Shown here piece after piece: positions 53,585 to 62,371 of a stretch of DNA of 64,000 bases. Each line of letters opens with the position of its first letter. Within the stretch, counting starts at the first letter, position 1. The notes beneath the pieces were generated by a model. The model ran no database searches. It was given only the letters and a program-made list of their open reading frames with translations, and was not told the origin of the DNA. This stretch comes from Anaerolineae bacterium (GTDB lineage: Bacteria; Chloroflexota; Anaerolineae; Promineifilales; Promineifilaceae), in the NCBI GenBank assembly GCA_019637635.1, contig JAHBVI010000014.1, positions 1 through 64,000 on the forward strand. The letters are read 5' to 3'. Made by a program: the position numbers and the translations under genes.

Positions 53585-55192
53585 ATGTCTGTAACTGAAA
53601 AAGAAACGGCCGTATCCAACGGCCGTACCCAGGTTTTACGCGCCGCCGGATTGGTGGGGGCGCTGGTACTGTTGGCGCGGGTGGTGGGGCTGCTGCGTGA
53701 AGTGGTGGTGCGCGCCCTGCTGGGCATTGACACCCCCGTCGCCACCGCCTTTGAAATTGCCAACCGTTTCCCCGAAGCCATCTTCCTCATCCTGGCGGGC
53801 GGCGCTATTGGCGCGGCCTTTATCCCCACCTTCACCGCCTATTTTGAACGGGACGATGCGCCCGGCGGCTGGCGGCTCTTTTCGGCCATAATCAACTTGG
53901 TACTGGTGGTGATGACGGCCGTGTGCCTGCTCATGGCCCTCTTTGCTCCCCAGGTCGTCCGCTTTTTCGCCGGGGAACAAATCCAGCAGTACCCGGAAAT
54001 TTTGCCGCTGACGGTGCTGCTCATGCGTATCATGCTGCTGTCGCCCATCATCTTTGGCGTCAGCGGGGTCATCATGGGCGCGCTCAATGCCCGGCAGCAT
54101 TTTCTCCTGCCCGCTTTAGCGCCCACCATCTACAACCTCGGCATTATTGCCGGTGGGCTGGCCTGGCCGTTGGTTAGCGAGACGAGCCCGGCGATTGGTC
54201 TGGCCCTGGGTACGGTAGCCGGGGCGGTGGGGCATCTGCTGGTGCAGTTGCCGGGATTAAGGCAGAAGGGTGGGGGGTACACGGCCGTGTTCACCCTGCA
54301 CGATCCCGGCGTCCTCCAGGTACTCAAACTGATGGCCCCTCGCGTCCTCGGCCTCTCCTTTAGCGAGATCAATAAATTCCTCTTTGTCTACCTGACCGAC
54401 CTGATGACCCTGGGCAGTTACCCGGCGCTCATCACCGCCTCGCGCATCATTTTGCTGCCACAGGGCATTATTGGGCAGGCATTGGGCATCGCTGCCTTCC
54501 CCACCATGGCCGCGCTGGCAGCGCGGCAGGCGTTGGCCGGACTGCGCCAGATTTTGGCCGATTCGCTGCGCATTGTGCTGTTTTTGGGGCTGCCCGCTTC
54601 CGTGTTGGTGATGCTGCTGCGCGAGCCGCTGGTGGTGCTGCTGTTTGAACGTGGCGCGGTGACGCCCGAAGGCAGCGCCCTGGTGATGTGGGCGCTGCTC
54701 TTTTTTGGTATTGGGCTGGTGGCGCTGACGGCGTTGGAAGTGGTGGCCCGCGCCTTTTATGCCCTAAGCGACACATTGACGCCGGTATTGGCCGGTGGCG
54801 CGCAAATTGTGGTGATGTGGCTGCTGAGTTGGTGGCTGGCGTTTACCGTCTTTCCGCAGCAGGGTTGGGAACCATTAGGTGGCCTGACGTTAGGTTTTAG
54901 CCTGTCTAACATTTTAGAGGTATGTCTGCTGTTGTGGCTGCTGCGGCGGCGGTTGGGGGGGATTCACGGCCGTGTTCTGCTCGATGGTCTCTGGCGCATG
55001 ACGGCAGCAGCACTGTTTATGGCGCTTATCATGTGGGGCGTCTTGCAGCAAATGGCGACAGCGTCCCTGTGGGCGCAAGCGATTATTGGTGGGCTGGTGG
55101 GCGGCGTGGTTTATTTGCTGGCCTGTTGGGGATTAAGGTTGAAGGAGATGCGGCAGTTTGTGGGGTACGGCCGTGGGCTTCTGAAGCGGTAG
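53585..55192 (+). CDS. murJ: Lipid II flippase MurJ
   Basis: 535 residues, 14 helices. Family landmarks: LLREVVVRALLGIDTPVATAFEIANRFPE at the N-terminus, GGAIGAAFIPTF, and LLFERGAVTPEGSALV. Flips lipid II across the inner membrane for peptidoglycan synthesis. Its presence agrees with a peptidoglycan-containing cell. Start ATG 53585; the ribosome binding site is weak. Two ACGGCCGT octamers fall within the first 50 nt. Confidence 0.93.
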   Translation: MSVTEKETAVSNGRTQVLRAAGLVGALVLLARVVGLLREVVVRALLGIDTPVATAFEIANRFPEAIFLILAGGAIGAAFIPTFTAYFERDDAPGGWRLFSAIINLVLVVMTAVCLLMALFAPQVVRFFAGEQIQQYPEILPLTVLLMRIMLLSPIIFGVSGVIMGALNARQHFLLPALAPTIYNLGIIAGGLAWPLVSETSPAIGLALGTVAGAVGHLLVQLPGLRQKGGGYTAVFTLHDPGVLQVLKLMAPRVLGLSFSEINKFLFVYLTDLMTLGSYPALITASRIILLPQGIIGQALGIAAFPTMAALAARQALAGLRQILADSLRIVLFLGLPASVLVMLLREPLVVLLFERGAVTPEGSALVMWALLFFGIGLVALTALEVVARAFYALSDTLTPVLAGGAQIVVMWLLSWWLAFTVFPQQGWEPLGGLTLGFSLSNILEVCLLLWLLRRRLGGIHGRVLLDGLWRMTAAALFMALIMWGVLQQMATASLWAQAIIGGLVGGVVYLLACWGLRLKEMRQFVGYGRGLLKR

Positions 55193-55207
55193 CGCCACGA
55201 TGCCAAC

Positions 55208-55229
55208 AAAAAACCCGGCTTACGCCGGG
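55208..55229 (-). terminator. Intrinsic terminator of the 55.3 kb membrane protein gene
   Basis: CCCGGC-TTAC-GCCGGG. On the minus strand six T follow. Lies about 40 nt past the stop of the minus-strand gene; also serves the convergent murJ end. Confidence 0.8.
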
Positions 55230-55269
55230 CCACCATTCACTGCTCACTACATACTGCTTACTGACCGTA

Positions 55270-56085
55270 TTAGTTACCGGCTGACAGCGCCGAACCGGTC
55301 ATCGTAATGTCGGCGCGGGTAAACAATTCGCCGTTTACCCAAACTTCCAACGAGTATTTACCGGCGCGGAAACCCTGTTCCGGGTTGAGATAGATGTAAC
55401 CGGGGCCATCCTTGCCGTAATTCCACAGTTCATTGCCGCCTTCCACCACCTCACCTTCATGCCGCCAGACCCACGACCAGGCCATGCCATCCGCCATCCC
55501 CTCATAATCAAACGTGGCAAACAGCGTATAACGCCCCACAGAAAAAACATTGTTGGGGTTGATGGCTTTGTAGTCGTCGTCAATTTGGGTGGAAAATATC
55601 AGGGAAGTTAAGAAGGTGTCGTCGTTCAGGTCAACTGTTGGCTGAACCTGGTCATACTCTTTGGGCAAAGTCAGAACAGATTGTAATAAGGCGGCGTTGG
55701 CTTCCCCAAATGATTGAATAACGGTGGAAATAGATTGCTGCGTGAGATCCTCGCCGGTCACGGCCGTGACCACAGGCGCGGCATCCAAAAGGGCTTTGAT
55801 TTCACTGCTGGCGGGCTTGGCATTGGTGAGGATGGCAATACGAACGGTCTGGTCTGGGGGTTTTTGTAAGGTGGCGGCGGCGGTTACGGCCGTAGCCAAT
55901 ACCAGACACAGGCTGGCAAAAGAGTAGGTCTGCAATCTCTTTTCAGCCTGACGGCGCATGAAGTAATAAGGTGAACTTTTCACCTCGCGCCACGATTTCA
56001 CAACGATGGCTAACGCCAGTATCATTAGCACAAACAACGTGCCTAAAATCCACGGCGTAATGGTGCCTGCGATATTCGGAATCAA
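55270..56085 (-). CDS. Membrane-anchored extracytoplasmic protein, unknown function
   Basis: 271 residues from TTG 56085 (ATG alternatives are internal). Helix 1 about 10-30, a basic RRQAEKRLQ loop, and helix 2 about 52-72. The extracytoplasmic domain has alpha/beta features (VRIAILTNAKPASSEIKALLDAA) and a C-terminal beta sandwich (FSVGRYTLFATFDYEGM, FRAGKYSLEVWVNGELFTRADITM). Not recognised. A single gene with its own terminator. Confidence 0.6.
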   Translation of the reverse strand: MIPNIAGTITPWILGTLFVLMILALAIVVKSWREVKSSPYYFMRRQAEKRLQTYSFASLCLVLATAVTAAATLQKPPDQTVRIAILTNAKPASSEIKALLDAAPVVTAVTGEDLTQQSISTVIQSFGEANAALLQSVLTLPKEYDQVQPTVDLNDDTFLTSLIFSTQIDDDYKAINPNNVFSVGRYTLFATFDYEGMADGMAWSWVWRHEGEVVEGGNELWNYGKDGPGYIYLNPEQGFRAGKYSLEVWVNGELFTRADITMTGSALSAGN

Positions 56086-56341
56086 ACTACCAAAATCCTC
56101 TTCCCATAAAAATCGTTGCCATTATATGGACTACTTAAAGAACGGGCAATACTTTTGTTTACATAATAGCATTATTTGCCCTGTTGCCACCAAACTGTCC
56201 CCTTCGGGGCATGGTACTTTGGTACTATAAACCCTCAATTTTTATGAGCATTTTATGGTTAAACATCGGTTTATCAGTGTAGCAACAAAACTGACAGAGC
56301 TTCTGGCGGCGGAAAATGACTCTGGAATTTGTGAACTTTCG

Positions 56342-56461
56342 CCTGTCATTCCGAACCCCCGAAAGAGCTTGCCCTAAGGCTGCCAAAGGGGGTAAGGAAT
56401 CTTTCGACTGGCAGAGGCGGAGGATTCCTCGCTCCGAAGACTGCGTTGGGAATGACAGGTT
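56342..56461. repeat. tcattccgaac repeat, copy 2 (full inverted form)
   Basis: CTGTCATTCCGAACCCCCG, AAGGAATCTTTCGACTGGCAG, and the inverted GAGGATTCCTCGCTCCGAAGACTGCG-GGAATGACAG ends. Shares blocks with 17535-17580. The 56086-56341 part of this gap is AT-rich with no gene seen. Confidence 0.75.
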
Positions 56462-56499
56462 AATTTAAATAGGGTAGGGAGTATCTTCTCACTATCTCG

Positions 56500-56557
56500 T
56501 GGCGGAGTGCGCATCCTTAGATGCGCATCTGAGGATGCGCACTCCTCTCACCTCCAT
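56500..56557. repeat. cgtggcggagtgcg repeat, copy 2
   Basis: CTCGTGGCGGAGTGCGCATCCT, AGATGCGCATCT, AGGATGCGCACTCCTCTCACC; near-identical to 34558-34618. Confidence 0.85.
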
Positions 56558-56577
56558 TTGTTGAGATGTTACAGTAC

Positions 56578-56616
56578 GGAGATTGGAGATTAACCAATCT
56601 CCAATCTCCAATCTCC
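56578..56616. repeat. ggagatt/aatctcc inverted array
   Basis: GGAGATTGGAGATT-AACC-AATCTCCAATCTCC, 7 nt from the stop of the GH16 gene; could terminate it. Confidence 0.85.
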
Positions 56617-56623
56617 CTATCCC

Positions 56624-59600
56624 TTATGGCTTGAACACCACAGGCAGATAGATAATCCGCGTATTATCGGGGGGAATGATGGTTGTTTCCAGCCGCACCT
56701 GATCCAGGTGGAGGGGCTGGCTGAAGGTGGCGGGCAGGTTGAAGCCGTAGCCCCATACTTCCGTTAATGTCAGACCGTCATTGGGCGCACCGTCCGGCTG
56801 GCTGGCGCTGCGTTGGAAGTCGCTGAAGGGCAGGAAGATTTGCCGCCAGCCGTTGAAGTTGTCTACAAAGGAAGTTTCAAACCGTTCGGCTGTGTCCGCT
56901 GCCTGGTAGACGCGCACATAATCCACCGTCATCGTCTGCGGAAAAACGGTGGTGTCGTCCGGGTAGCCGGGCCAGGCGCCACCCACGGCCACATTCATCA
57001 GCAGGAAGAAGGAGTGATCAAAGACCCATTCCGTACCGGCGGGAATGTCGTTGATGGTGGCGGTAAAGTAGTTAATGCCATCAATGTACCAGCGAATGGC
57101 TTCCGGTTCCCATTCAACGGCGAAGATGTGGAAGTCGTCAGACAATTGCCCGCTGGGCAGGGTGTAGCTGCCACCCACGCCACAGCAGCCGGAGTAACCG
57201 GGGCCGTGAATGGTGCCATGCACCGTCGCCGGTTCCCGGCCGATGTTTTCCATGATGTCCAGTTCACCCGACTGCGGCCAGCCAACCGTGCCAATATCGT
57301 TGCCCAACATCCAGAAGGCGGGCCAGAGACCCTGCCCATAAGGTACTTGCAAGCGGGCTTCCACACGGCCGTACTGCATTTCAAACCGCTCCGAGGTAAT
57401 CAACCGCGCCGAGGTGTATTCGCAGGGGCCGTAGTAACACTCCAGATTGCTGGTGGCGGTATTCACCTCTTGGGCAGTGATGACCAGGTTGCCCGCGCCA
57501 TCCAAAGCCGCATTGTCTGGGCTGTTGGTATAAAATTGCAGCTCGCCATTGCCCCAACCCGTGTTGCCGTTGAGCGTGCCATCGCCCAATTCGGGCCGCC
57601 AGACGTTGCGGTCGGGAACTATACCGGCTGTGCCCGCAAACTCGTCGCTCCAGACCAGCACCCAGTCGTCTGCCGGGGTGGTGGCGGTGCTGTTGGCCCG
57701 GTTGTCTTGCAGTTCCAGGGTGAGCGTTTCGCCGCTGTTACGGCCGTAGACCCACACACTCATCCCTTCATAAGCCGACCAATCTTGCGCCTCGGCATAA
57801 CTCTGGCTGAGATAGGTTGCCCCGCCCCGATTGGCGACGGCGTTGATGGTTAGCACCGTTTCATACGGTCCCTGATTGGGCAGCGCCATGCCCGACCCGG
57901 CCAGGATTTCGGTAAAGGTCAGTTCCACACCGGCGTTGTCATAGAAGCGGTGGAAGCCTTCAAAATCATCCAGCAGGTGGAGATCGGCCGTGTCTGTTTC
58001 CACGATGTTCAGCCTGGCCCGGTAGGGGAAGGCGCGTTCGGCGTTAACCGGGTTGTCCAATATCAACATCACCAGTTGGTCGCCTTTGGCCTTGCCGTTG
58101 TGATGGGTTTGCACGGTAAAGGTGTGGCTGGTTTCGCCGGGGGCGAAGACCAGGAGGCCGCTGGTGGGTGTGTAGTCATGCACCGGGGAGGCGTGGCTTT
58201 CGGCCGTGCGGTAAGGCACGGTAATGGGTTCAGTGTGGGTCATGTTGAGGCTGACGGTGATCACGGCCGTGTCCCCTTCCGCCACCGCAAAATTGGCCGC
58301 CGTAAACGACACACGGGGCATGGTGTCGGCGCCGGTATTGCCATAAATGGCTACCTGGTCTACATAGTTCGTTTGCGCCCCCATAGGTACCGAGCCATAA
58401 GCGCCAATGGCATACCCATGCACTTCCGTCAGCGTAAAGCCATCGTTGGGCGCGCCGTTGCCAATATCCTTGCGGTTAAAATCGGTGAAGGGTATGGCAA
58501 AGAAGCGCCAGCCGCTAAAGTTATCCGGGATGTCCATGCTGTACCGTTCGGCGTCGTCGCTGGTGGAGCCAGGATTGCGATTGTCCAGGATGTCCAGGTA
58601 AAGTGTGCCGCCGGTATTGTTGCCATAGAGCCAGAAACAAACGCCCTCATAGGTGCTCCAATCTTGTGGCGTCCACTGCGTCACTGTTTCATCTTCAAAG
58701 GCATGGGTGAAGCCGGCCCATTGGCCGCTGCCGACGGTGGTGTCTAGTTGCAGCACGGTATTCGGCGTGCCCAGACCGGGAACGGGTTCTGGTGTGCCAT
58801 TGGTAACAACCTGCGTCAGGGTGATGGCCGAACTGGCCCCGGTCGCGTTCCAGGTAACAAAGCCAATTTCGGTCGTGCCATCCATGCCGCTGACCAATTC
58901 CGTCAGTTCGTAATCATCAATGATGGTGGTGCGCACAATGACTGCCACCTGATCCACAAAGTTGGTTTGCGCCCCCATGGGTACAGAGCCGTAGACGCCA
59001 AAGGCATAGCCGTGAATTTCGGTGAGGGTGAAACCATCATTGGGCGCGCCGTTGCCAATCTCTTTGCGGTTGAATTGGGTGAAGGGGATTTCAAAGTAGC
59101 GCCAGCCGCTAAAATTATCGGGGATGTCAATGCTGTAACGCTCAGCGTCATCGCTGGTGGAGCCGGGATTGCGGTTGTCCAGAATGTCCATGAAGAGCGT
59201 GCCGCCGGTATTGTTGCCATAGAGCCAGAAGGCGACGCCCACGTAGCGGCTCCAATCCTGTGTCAACCATTGTGTAACGGTTTCGTCTTCAAAGGCGTGG
59301 GTGAAACCGGCCCACTGGCCGCTGCCAACGGTGGTATCTAGCTGCATGACGGTGTTGGTAATGCCCAAACCGGGCACGGGTGGCGGCGTGCCATTGCTGA
59401 CCACCTGCGTCAGGGTAATGGCAGAACTGGCAGCCGGGGCACTCCAGGTAAGCCAGCCGATGTCAGCGGTACCATCTGTCCCCGTTACCAATTCCGTCAG
59501 TTCAAAATCATCAATTACCACCAGTTTGGTGTTGGCCGGATTCGGTTCTTCATCGTCCAGAATGGTCAGGGTAGTCTGGTGCGGGTAACCCAGGGTGACG

Positions 59601-61033
59601 CTGACGGGATCGGACAGGAGCAGACTTAGCTGACGGCTGCCATCGGCGCTGCCATTGTCCAGCGTGGTGACGGTGAAGGTTTGCGCCAGGGTGTCTGGCG
59701 GGAAGGTGAGTGTGCCGCTGGCGGCGGTGTAGTCGGTACCGGCTACGGCCGTACCATCCACCGTCTCATAGGCCACCGTCGCCGGTTCGCTGCTGGTCAT
59801 GTTCAGGGTCACTGTGATCACGGCCGTGTTCCCCTCCGTCACCTGGAAACCGGTCTGCACAAAAGCCACCGCCAATTCTGCCTGGCTGGGATCGCCATAA
59901 ACGGCCAGATCATCCAGCACAATAGACGCATCGGTCGCCGGCAGCGGGAAAGCCCAGGCGCGCATCTCTACCAGATTCAGCCCATCGTCGGGTGCGCCTG
60001 GCTCCTGGAAACCACCCCGGAAAAAGTCGGCAAAGGGCAGCGAGATTAAACGCCAGCCGCTGAAATCATCGGTAACAACTGCCTGGAATCGTTCTGCCAC
60101 CGGATTACCCGGCGTACCGTCCTGAATTTCCACGGTGTAGGGTGCGCCGTTGTTTTGGCCATATACCCACAATGCCACGCCATCCAGGGCGCTCCAATTT
60201 TGGGCCGGGGTGAGCAGCGCGCCAAAACCGCCCCAATCGGTGACGTTGTACGTGCCGGAGAGGATGCCGTTATCGCCTACCTGGCCGGGCAAGGCATAGG
60301 GATCGGTATCGCTGATGGTGGCAAAATCGGGGGCGACGGTGGAGCCAGGGCCGTTGTATTGGAACCAGCCGGCGGGCGCGCCACCGGTAAAATCGGCAAA
60401 GGGGATAATTTCCACAACGGCCAGATTATCCAGCATGAAACCGGCGTTACCCGCCGGTAGGGGGAAGACCCAGGCAGCGATGTCTGTGAGTTGGAAGCCG
60501 TTATCCGGCGCGCCGGGGTCCTGGAAGCCGCCGCGCACAAAGGTGGCGAAGGGTAAGGTGATCTGCTGTTTGCCGGTGAAGTCATCGGTGAAAAAGGCCT
60601 GGAACCGCTCGACTACCGGGTCAGAGCCGTCTTGCAGTTCAAAAGCATAAGTGAGGCCGGAATTCTCCCCATAAAACTCAAAGGTAATGGCCTGGTAATT
60701 GCTCCAGTCAACGGCGGGCAGCAGCGCGCCAAAGCCGCCCCAGTCGGTGACGTTGAAGGTCACAGACAGGAGGCCATTGCCGCCGATGGTGATAAAAGCA
60801 GGCGAGACGGTAGAGCCGGGGCCGTTGTATTGGAACCAGTCCGGTGGGCCGCCACCTTCAAAGTCGGCGATGATGGCGGTGGGGGCGTGAGGGGATTGGG
60901 CGACGGCCGTGCCCCCTTCACCGGCAACACGTTCCGCCGGCGCGGCCAACGTCAGGCGGCTAAATAACAGAATGCCTGATAGCAGGGCGACGGCCGTCAG
61001 GCATAAAACGGTAAAAAATCTGCGGATTTTCAT
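56624..61033 (-). CDS. Secreted modular GH16 beta-glucanase, catalytic domain nested in a binding module
   Basis: 1469 residues from ATG 61033 (GAAGGAG upstream). Signal peptide 1-31; jelly-roll modules (CIA30/CBM11-like) at about 53-209, 211-382, 506-700 and 703-897; Calx-beta domains about 386-495 and 906-1014. A fifth module starts at about 1020 and breaks at 1122. GH16 (1123-1378) follows with catalytic ELDIME (Glu1257, Asp1259, Glu1262), and the second half of module five is at 1380-1450. Tail IIYLPVVFKP. Expected to cut beta-1,3/1,4-glucans outside the cell. Confidence 0.9.
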   Translation of the reverse strand: MKIRRFFTVLCLTAVALLSGILLFSRLTLAAPAERVAGEGGTAVAQSPHAPTAIIADFEGGGPPDWFQYNGPGSTVSPAFITIGGNGLLSVTFNVTDWGGFGALLPAVDWSNYQAITFEFYGENSGLTYAFELQDGSDPVVERFQAFFTDDFTGKQQITLPFATFVRGGFQDPGAPDNGFQLTDIAAWVFPLPAGNAGFMLDNLAVVEIIPFADFTGGAPAGWFQYNGPGSTVAPDFATISDTDPYALPGQVGDNGILSGTYNVTDWGGFGALLTPAQNWSALDGVALWVYGQNNGAPYTVEIQDGTPGNPVAERFQAVVTDDFSGWRLISLPFADFFRGGFQEPGAPDDGLNLVEMRAWAFPLPATDASIVLDDLAVYGDPSQAELAVAFVQTGFQVTEGNTAVITVTLNMTSSEPATVAYETVDGTAVAGTDYTAASGTLTFPPDTLAQTFTVTTLDNGSADGSRQLSLLLSDPVSVTLGYPHQTTLTILDDEEPNPANTKLVVIDDFELTELVTGTDGTADIGWLTWSAPAASSAITLTQVVSNGTPPPVPGLGITNTVMQLDTTVGSGQWAGFTHAFEDETVTQWLTQDWSRYVGVAFWLYGNNTGGTLFMDILDNRNPGSTSDDAERYSIDIPDNFSGWRYFEIPFTQFNRKEIGNGAPNDGFTLTEIHGYAFGVYGSVPMGAQTNFVDQVAVIVRTTIIDDYELTELVSGMDGTTEIGFVTWNATGASSAITLTQVVTNGTPEPVPGLGTPNTVLQLDTTVGSGQWAGFTHAFEDETVTQWTPQDWSTYEGVCFWLYGNNTGGTLYLDILDNRNPGSTSDDAERYSMDIPDNFSGWRFFAIPFTDFNRKDIGNGAPNDGFTLTEVHGYAIGAYGSVPMGAQTNYVDQVAIYGNTGADTMPRVSFTAANFAVAEGDTAVITVSLNMTHTEPITVPYRTAESHASPVHDYTPTSGLLVFAPGETSHTFTVQTHHNGKAKGDQLVMLILDNPVNAERAFPYRARLNIVETDTADLHLLDDFEGFHRFYDNAGVELTFTEILAGSGMALPNQGPYETVLTINAVANRGGATYLSQSYAEAQDWSAYEGMSVWVYGRNSGETLTLELQDNRANSTATTPADDWVLVWSDEFAGTAGIVPDRNVWRPELGDGTLNGNTGWGNGELQFYTNSPDNAALDGAGNLVITAQEVNTATSNLECYYGPCEYTSARLITSERFEMQYGRVEARLQVPYGQGLWPAFWMLGNDIGTVGWPQSGELDIMENIGREPATVHGTIHGPGYSGCCGVGGSYTLPSGQLSDDFHIFAVEWEPEAIRWYIDGINYFTATINDIPAGTEWVFDHSFFLLMNVAVGGAWPGYPDDTTVFPQTMTVDYVRVYQAADTAERFETSFVDNFNGWRQIFLPFSDFQRSASQPDGAPNDGLTLTEVWGYGFNLPATFSQPLHLDQVRLETTIIPPDNTRIIYLPVVFKP
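56900..57667 (-). other. GH16 catalytic domain inserted into binding module five
   Basis: Codons 1123-1378, starting WVLVWSDEFAG and ending VDYVRVYQAAD. On both sides the sequence continues the pattern of modules three and four: LELQDNRANST before and AERFETSFVDNFNGWRQIFLPF after, matching DILDNRNPGSTSDDAERYS then DNFSGWRYFEIPF. Confidence 0.85.
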
Positions 61034-61055
61034 CGGGTTTTCTCCTTCAGGTATA

Positions 61056-61086
61056 GATTGGTTCAATCCTAAAGATTGAACCAATC
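61056..61086. promoter_or_regulatory. Leader hairpin upstream of the GH16 gene
   Basis: GATTGGTTCAATC and GATTGAACCAATC, perfect 13-bp arms with a 5-nt loop, ending about 10 nt before the ribosome binding site on the minus strand. Could be an mRNA leader hairpin or a further protein-binding site. Confidence 0.65.
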
Positions 61087-61129
61087 GTGGGTAATAATTG
61101 ACGAAAGGGGTGAACTTTGTTACATTCTT

Positions 61130-61143
61130 TGAAACCGATTTCA
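61130..61143. promoter_or_regulatory. LacI-type operator O2 of the GH16 promoter
   Basis: TGAAACCGATTTCA, identical core to O1, centre 42 bp away (four helical turns). Flank GTTACATTCTT is the inverted counterpart of the O1 flank. Confidence 0.8.
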
Positions 61144-61171
61144 TTGTTATGTCGAGAAATGAGATTATTTC

Positions 61172-61185
61172 TGAAACCGATTTCA
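61172..61185. promoter_or_regulatory. LacI-type operator O1 of the GH16 promoter
   Basis: TGAAACCGATTTCA directly downstream of the minus-strand -10, flanked by GAAAATGTAAC. Central CG typical of LacI/GalR sites. Confidence 0.8.
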
Positions 61186-61188
61186 GAA

Positions 61189-61217
61189 AATGTAACATAT
61201 TTCCATTTTCGTGTCAA
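61189..61217 (-). promoter_or_regulatory. Promoter of the GH16 gene
   Basis: Minus-strand perfect -35 TTGACA (61212-61217), 17-nt spacer, -10 TACATT (61189-61194). Confidence 0.7.
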
Positions 61218-61237
61218 CGAAACGGCCGTTGACGGGA

Positions 61238-61243
61238 TATAAT
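61238..61243 (+). promoter_or_regulatory. -10 box of the divergent LacI gene
   Basis: TATAAT 17 nt before ATG 61261; no convincing -35 at 16-18 nt, so basal activity or activator help may be needed. CGAGG serves as ribosome binding site. Confidence 0.5.
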
Positions 61244-61260
61244 CCCTCACGAGGTATGGC

Positions 61261-62268
61261 ATGTCCCTGAATGAAAAAATTACCATTGCTGATATTGCTG
61301 CTCATGCGCAGGTGTCAAAAAGCACCGTCTCGCGGGTGCTGAATGAGACCACTCCGGTGGCAGCGGATAAACGGGAGGCGGTGTTGGCGGCCATGGCCGC
61401 GCTGAACTACAAACCGAATGTGTTTGCCCAAAGTCTAGCCAGTGGGCAATCGCTCAGTATTGGCGTGTTGACGCAAAATTTTGGCTCGCCGGTGTATGAC
61501 GTGATCATGCGCGGCGTCTTGTTGGGGTTGGAGGAGACTCCCTATTCGCCGCTTTTTGCCGACGGCCGTTGGCAGCCGGAAACGGAGCAACGTGCGATTG
61601 AAACCTTCCTGGACAGGCGGGTGGATGGGCTGATCCTCATTGGTGGCTACTGCCCGGAAGCGATGTTGGTAGAAACGGCGCGGCACACGCCATTGATTAT
61701 CGTGGGGCGGGAAGTGGCGGCGCTGCGTGACCATTGCCTCAACGTGGACAATGTGCAGGCGGCGTATGCCGTTACTCGCTATCTGATTGATTTGGGGCAC
61801 CGCGATATTGTGCATATCACCGGGATTTTGGCGCATGAAGACGCCGCGCAGCGGTTGCACGGCTACCGGCAGGCGCTGCTGGATGTGGGCATTGAGCCGC
61901 ATCCTGACCTGGTGATTGAGGGGAATTTCCGCCGCCAGTCGGGCATGATGGCCACGGAGATGCTGCTGCTGCGCGGACGGCCGTTTTCCGCCATTTTTTG
62001 CGCCAATGACCAGATGGCGTTTGGGGCGCGGCTGGCGCTCTACCGGCGCGGACTTCGCGTGCCGGATGATGTGTCGCTGGTGGGCTTTGATGATCAGCCG
62101 GATTCGGCTTTTATGACCCCACCGCTGACCACCATGCGCCAACCGGCAGAGGAGATGGGGCGGGCAGCGGCGGCAACCTTGCTGCAACTGATCAAAGGCG
62201 TTCCCCCCGATCTGCCACTCTTTGAAACGGAACTGGTTATCCGGGAATCGGTGAGCCGGCATCATTAA
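61261..62268 (+). CDS. LacI/GalR-family repressor of the GH16 gene (inferred)
   Basis: 335 residues. HTH ITIADIAAHAQVSKSTVSRVLNET with hinge helix PNVFAQSLASGQS, and a sensor domain with IFCANDQMAFGARLALYRRGL and DDVSLVGFDDQPDSAFMTPPLTTMRQP. Full-length, unlike the homologue at 33.4 kb. Divergent from the GH16 gene across 227 nt containing two identical operators, the arrangement expected for a local sugar-responsive repressor. The ligand is unknown, probably a glucan-derived sugar. Confidence 0.92.
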   Translation: MSLNEKITIADIAAHAQVSKSTVSRVLNETTPVAADKREAVLAAMAALNYKPNVFAQSLASGQSLSIGVLTQNFGSPVYDVIMRGVLLGLEETPYSPLFADGRWQPETEQRAIETFLDRRVDGLILIGGYCPEAMLVETARHTPLIIVGREVAALRDHCLNVDNVQAAYAVTRYLIDLGHRDIVHITGILAHEDAAQRLHGYRQALLDVGIEPHPDLVIEGNFRRQSGMMATEMLLLRGRPFSAIFCANDQMAFGARLALYRRGLRVPDDVSLVGFDDQPDSAFMTPPLTTMRQPAEEMGRAAAATLLQLIKGVPPDLPLFETELVIRESVSRHH

Positions 62269-62270
62269 GA

Positions 62271-62352
62271 ACGTGACGAGTGACGAGTGACGAGTGACGA
62301 GTGATGAGTGACGAGTGATTGGTTGGTCACGCATCACTCGTCACGCATCACG
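62271..62352. repeat. gacgagt/cactcgt inverted array
   Basis: At least five GACGAGT-type heptamers, loop tggttggt, then ACGCATCACTCGTCACGCATCACG. Confidence 0.88.
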
Positions 62353-62371
62353 CCGAAGGTAGGATCAGAAC

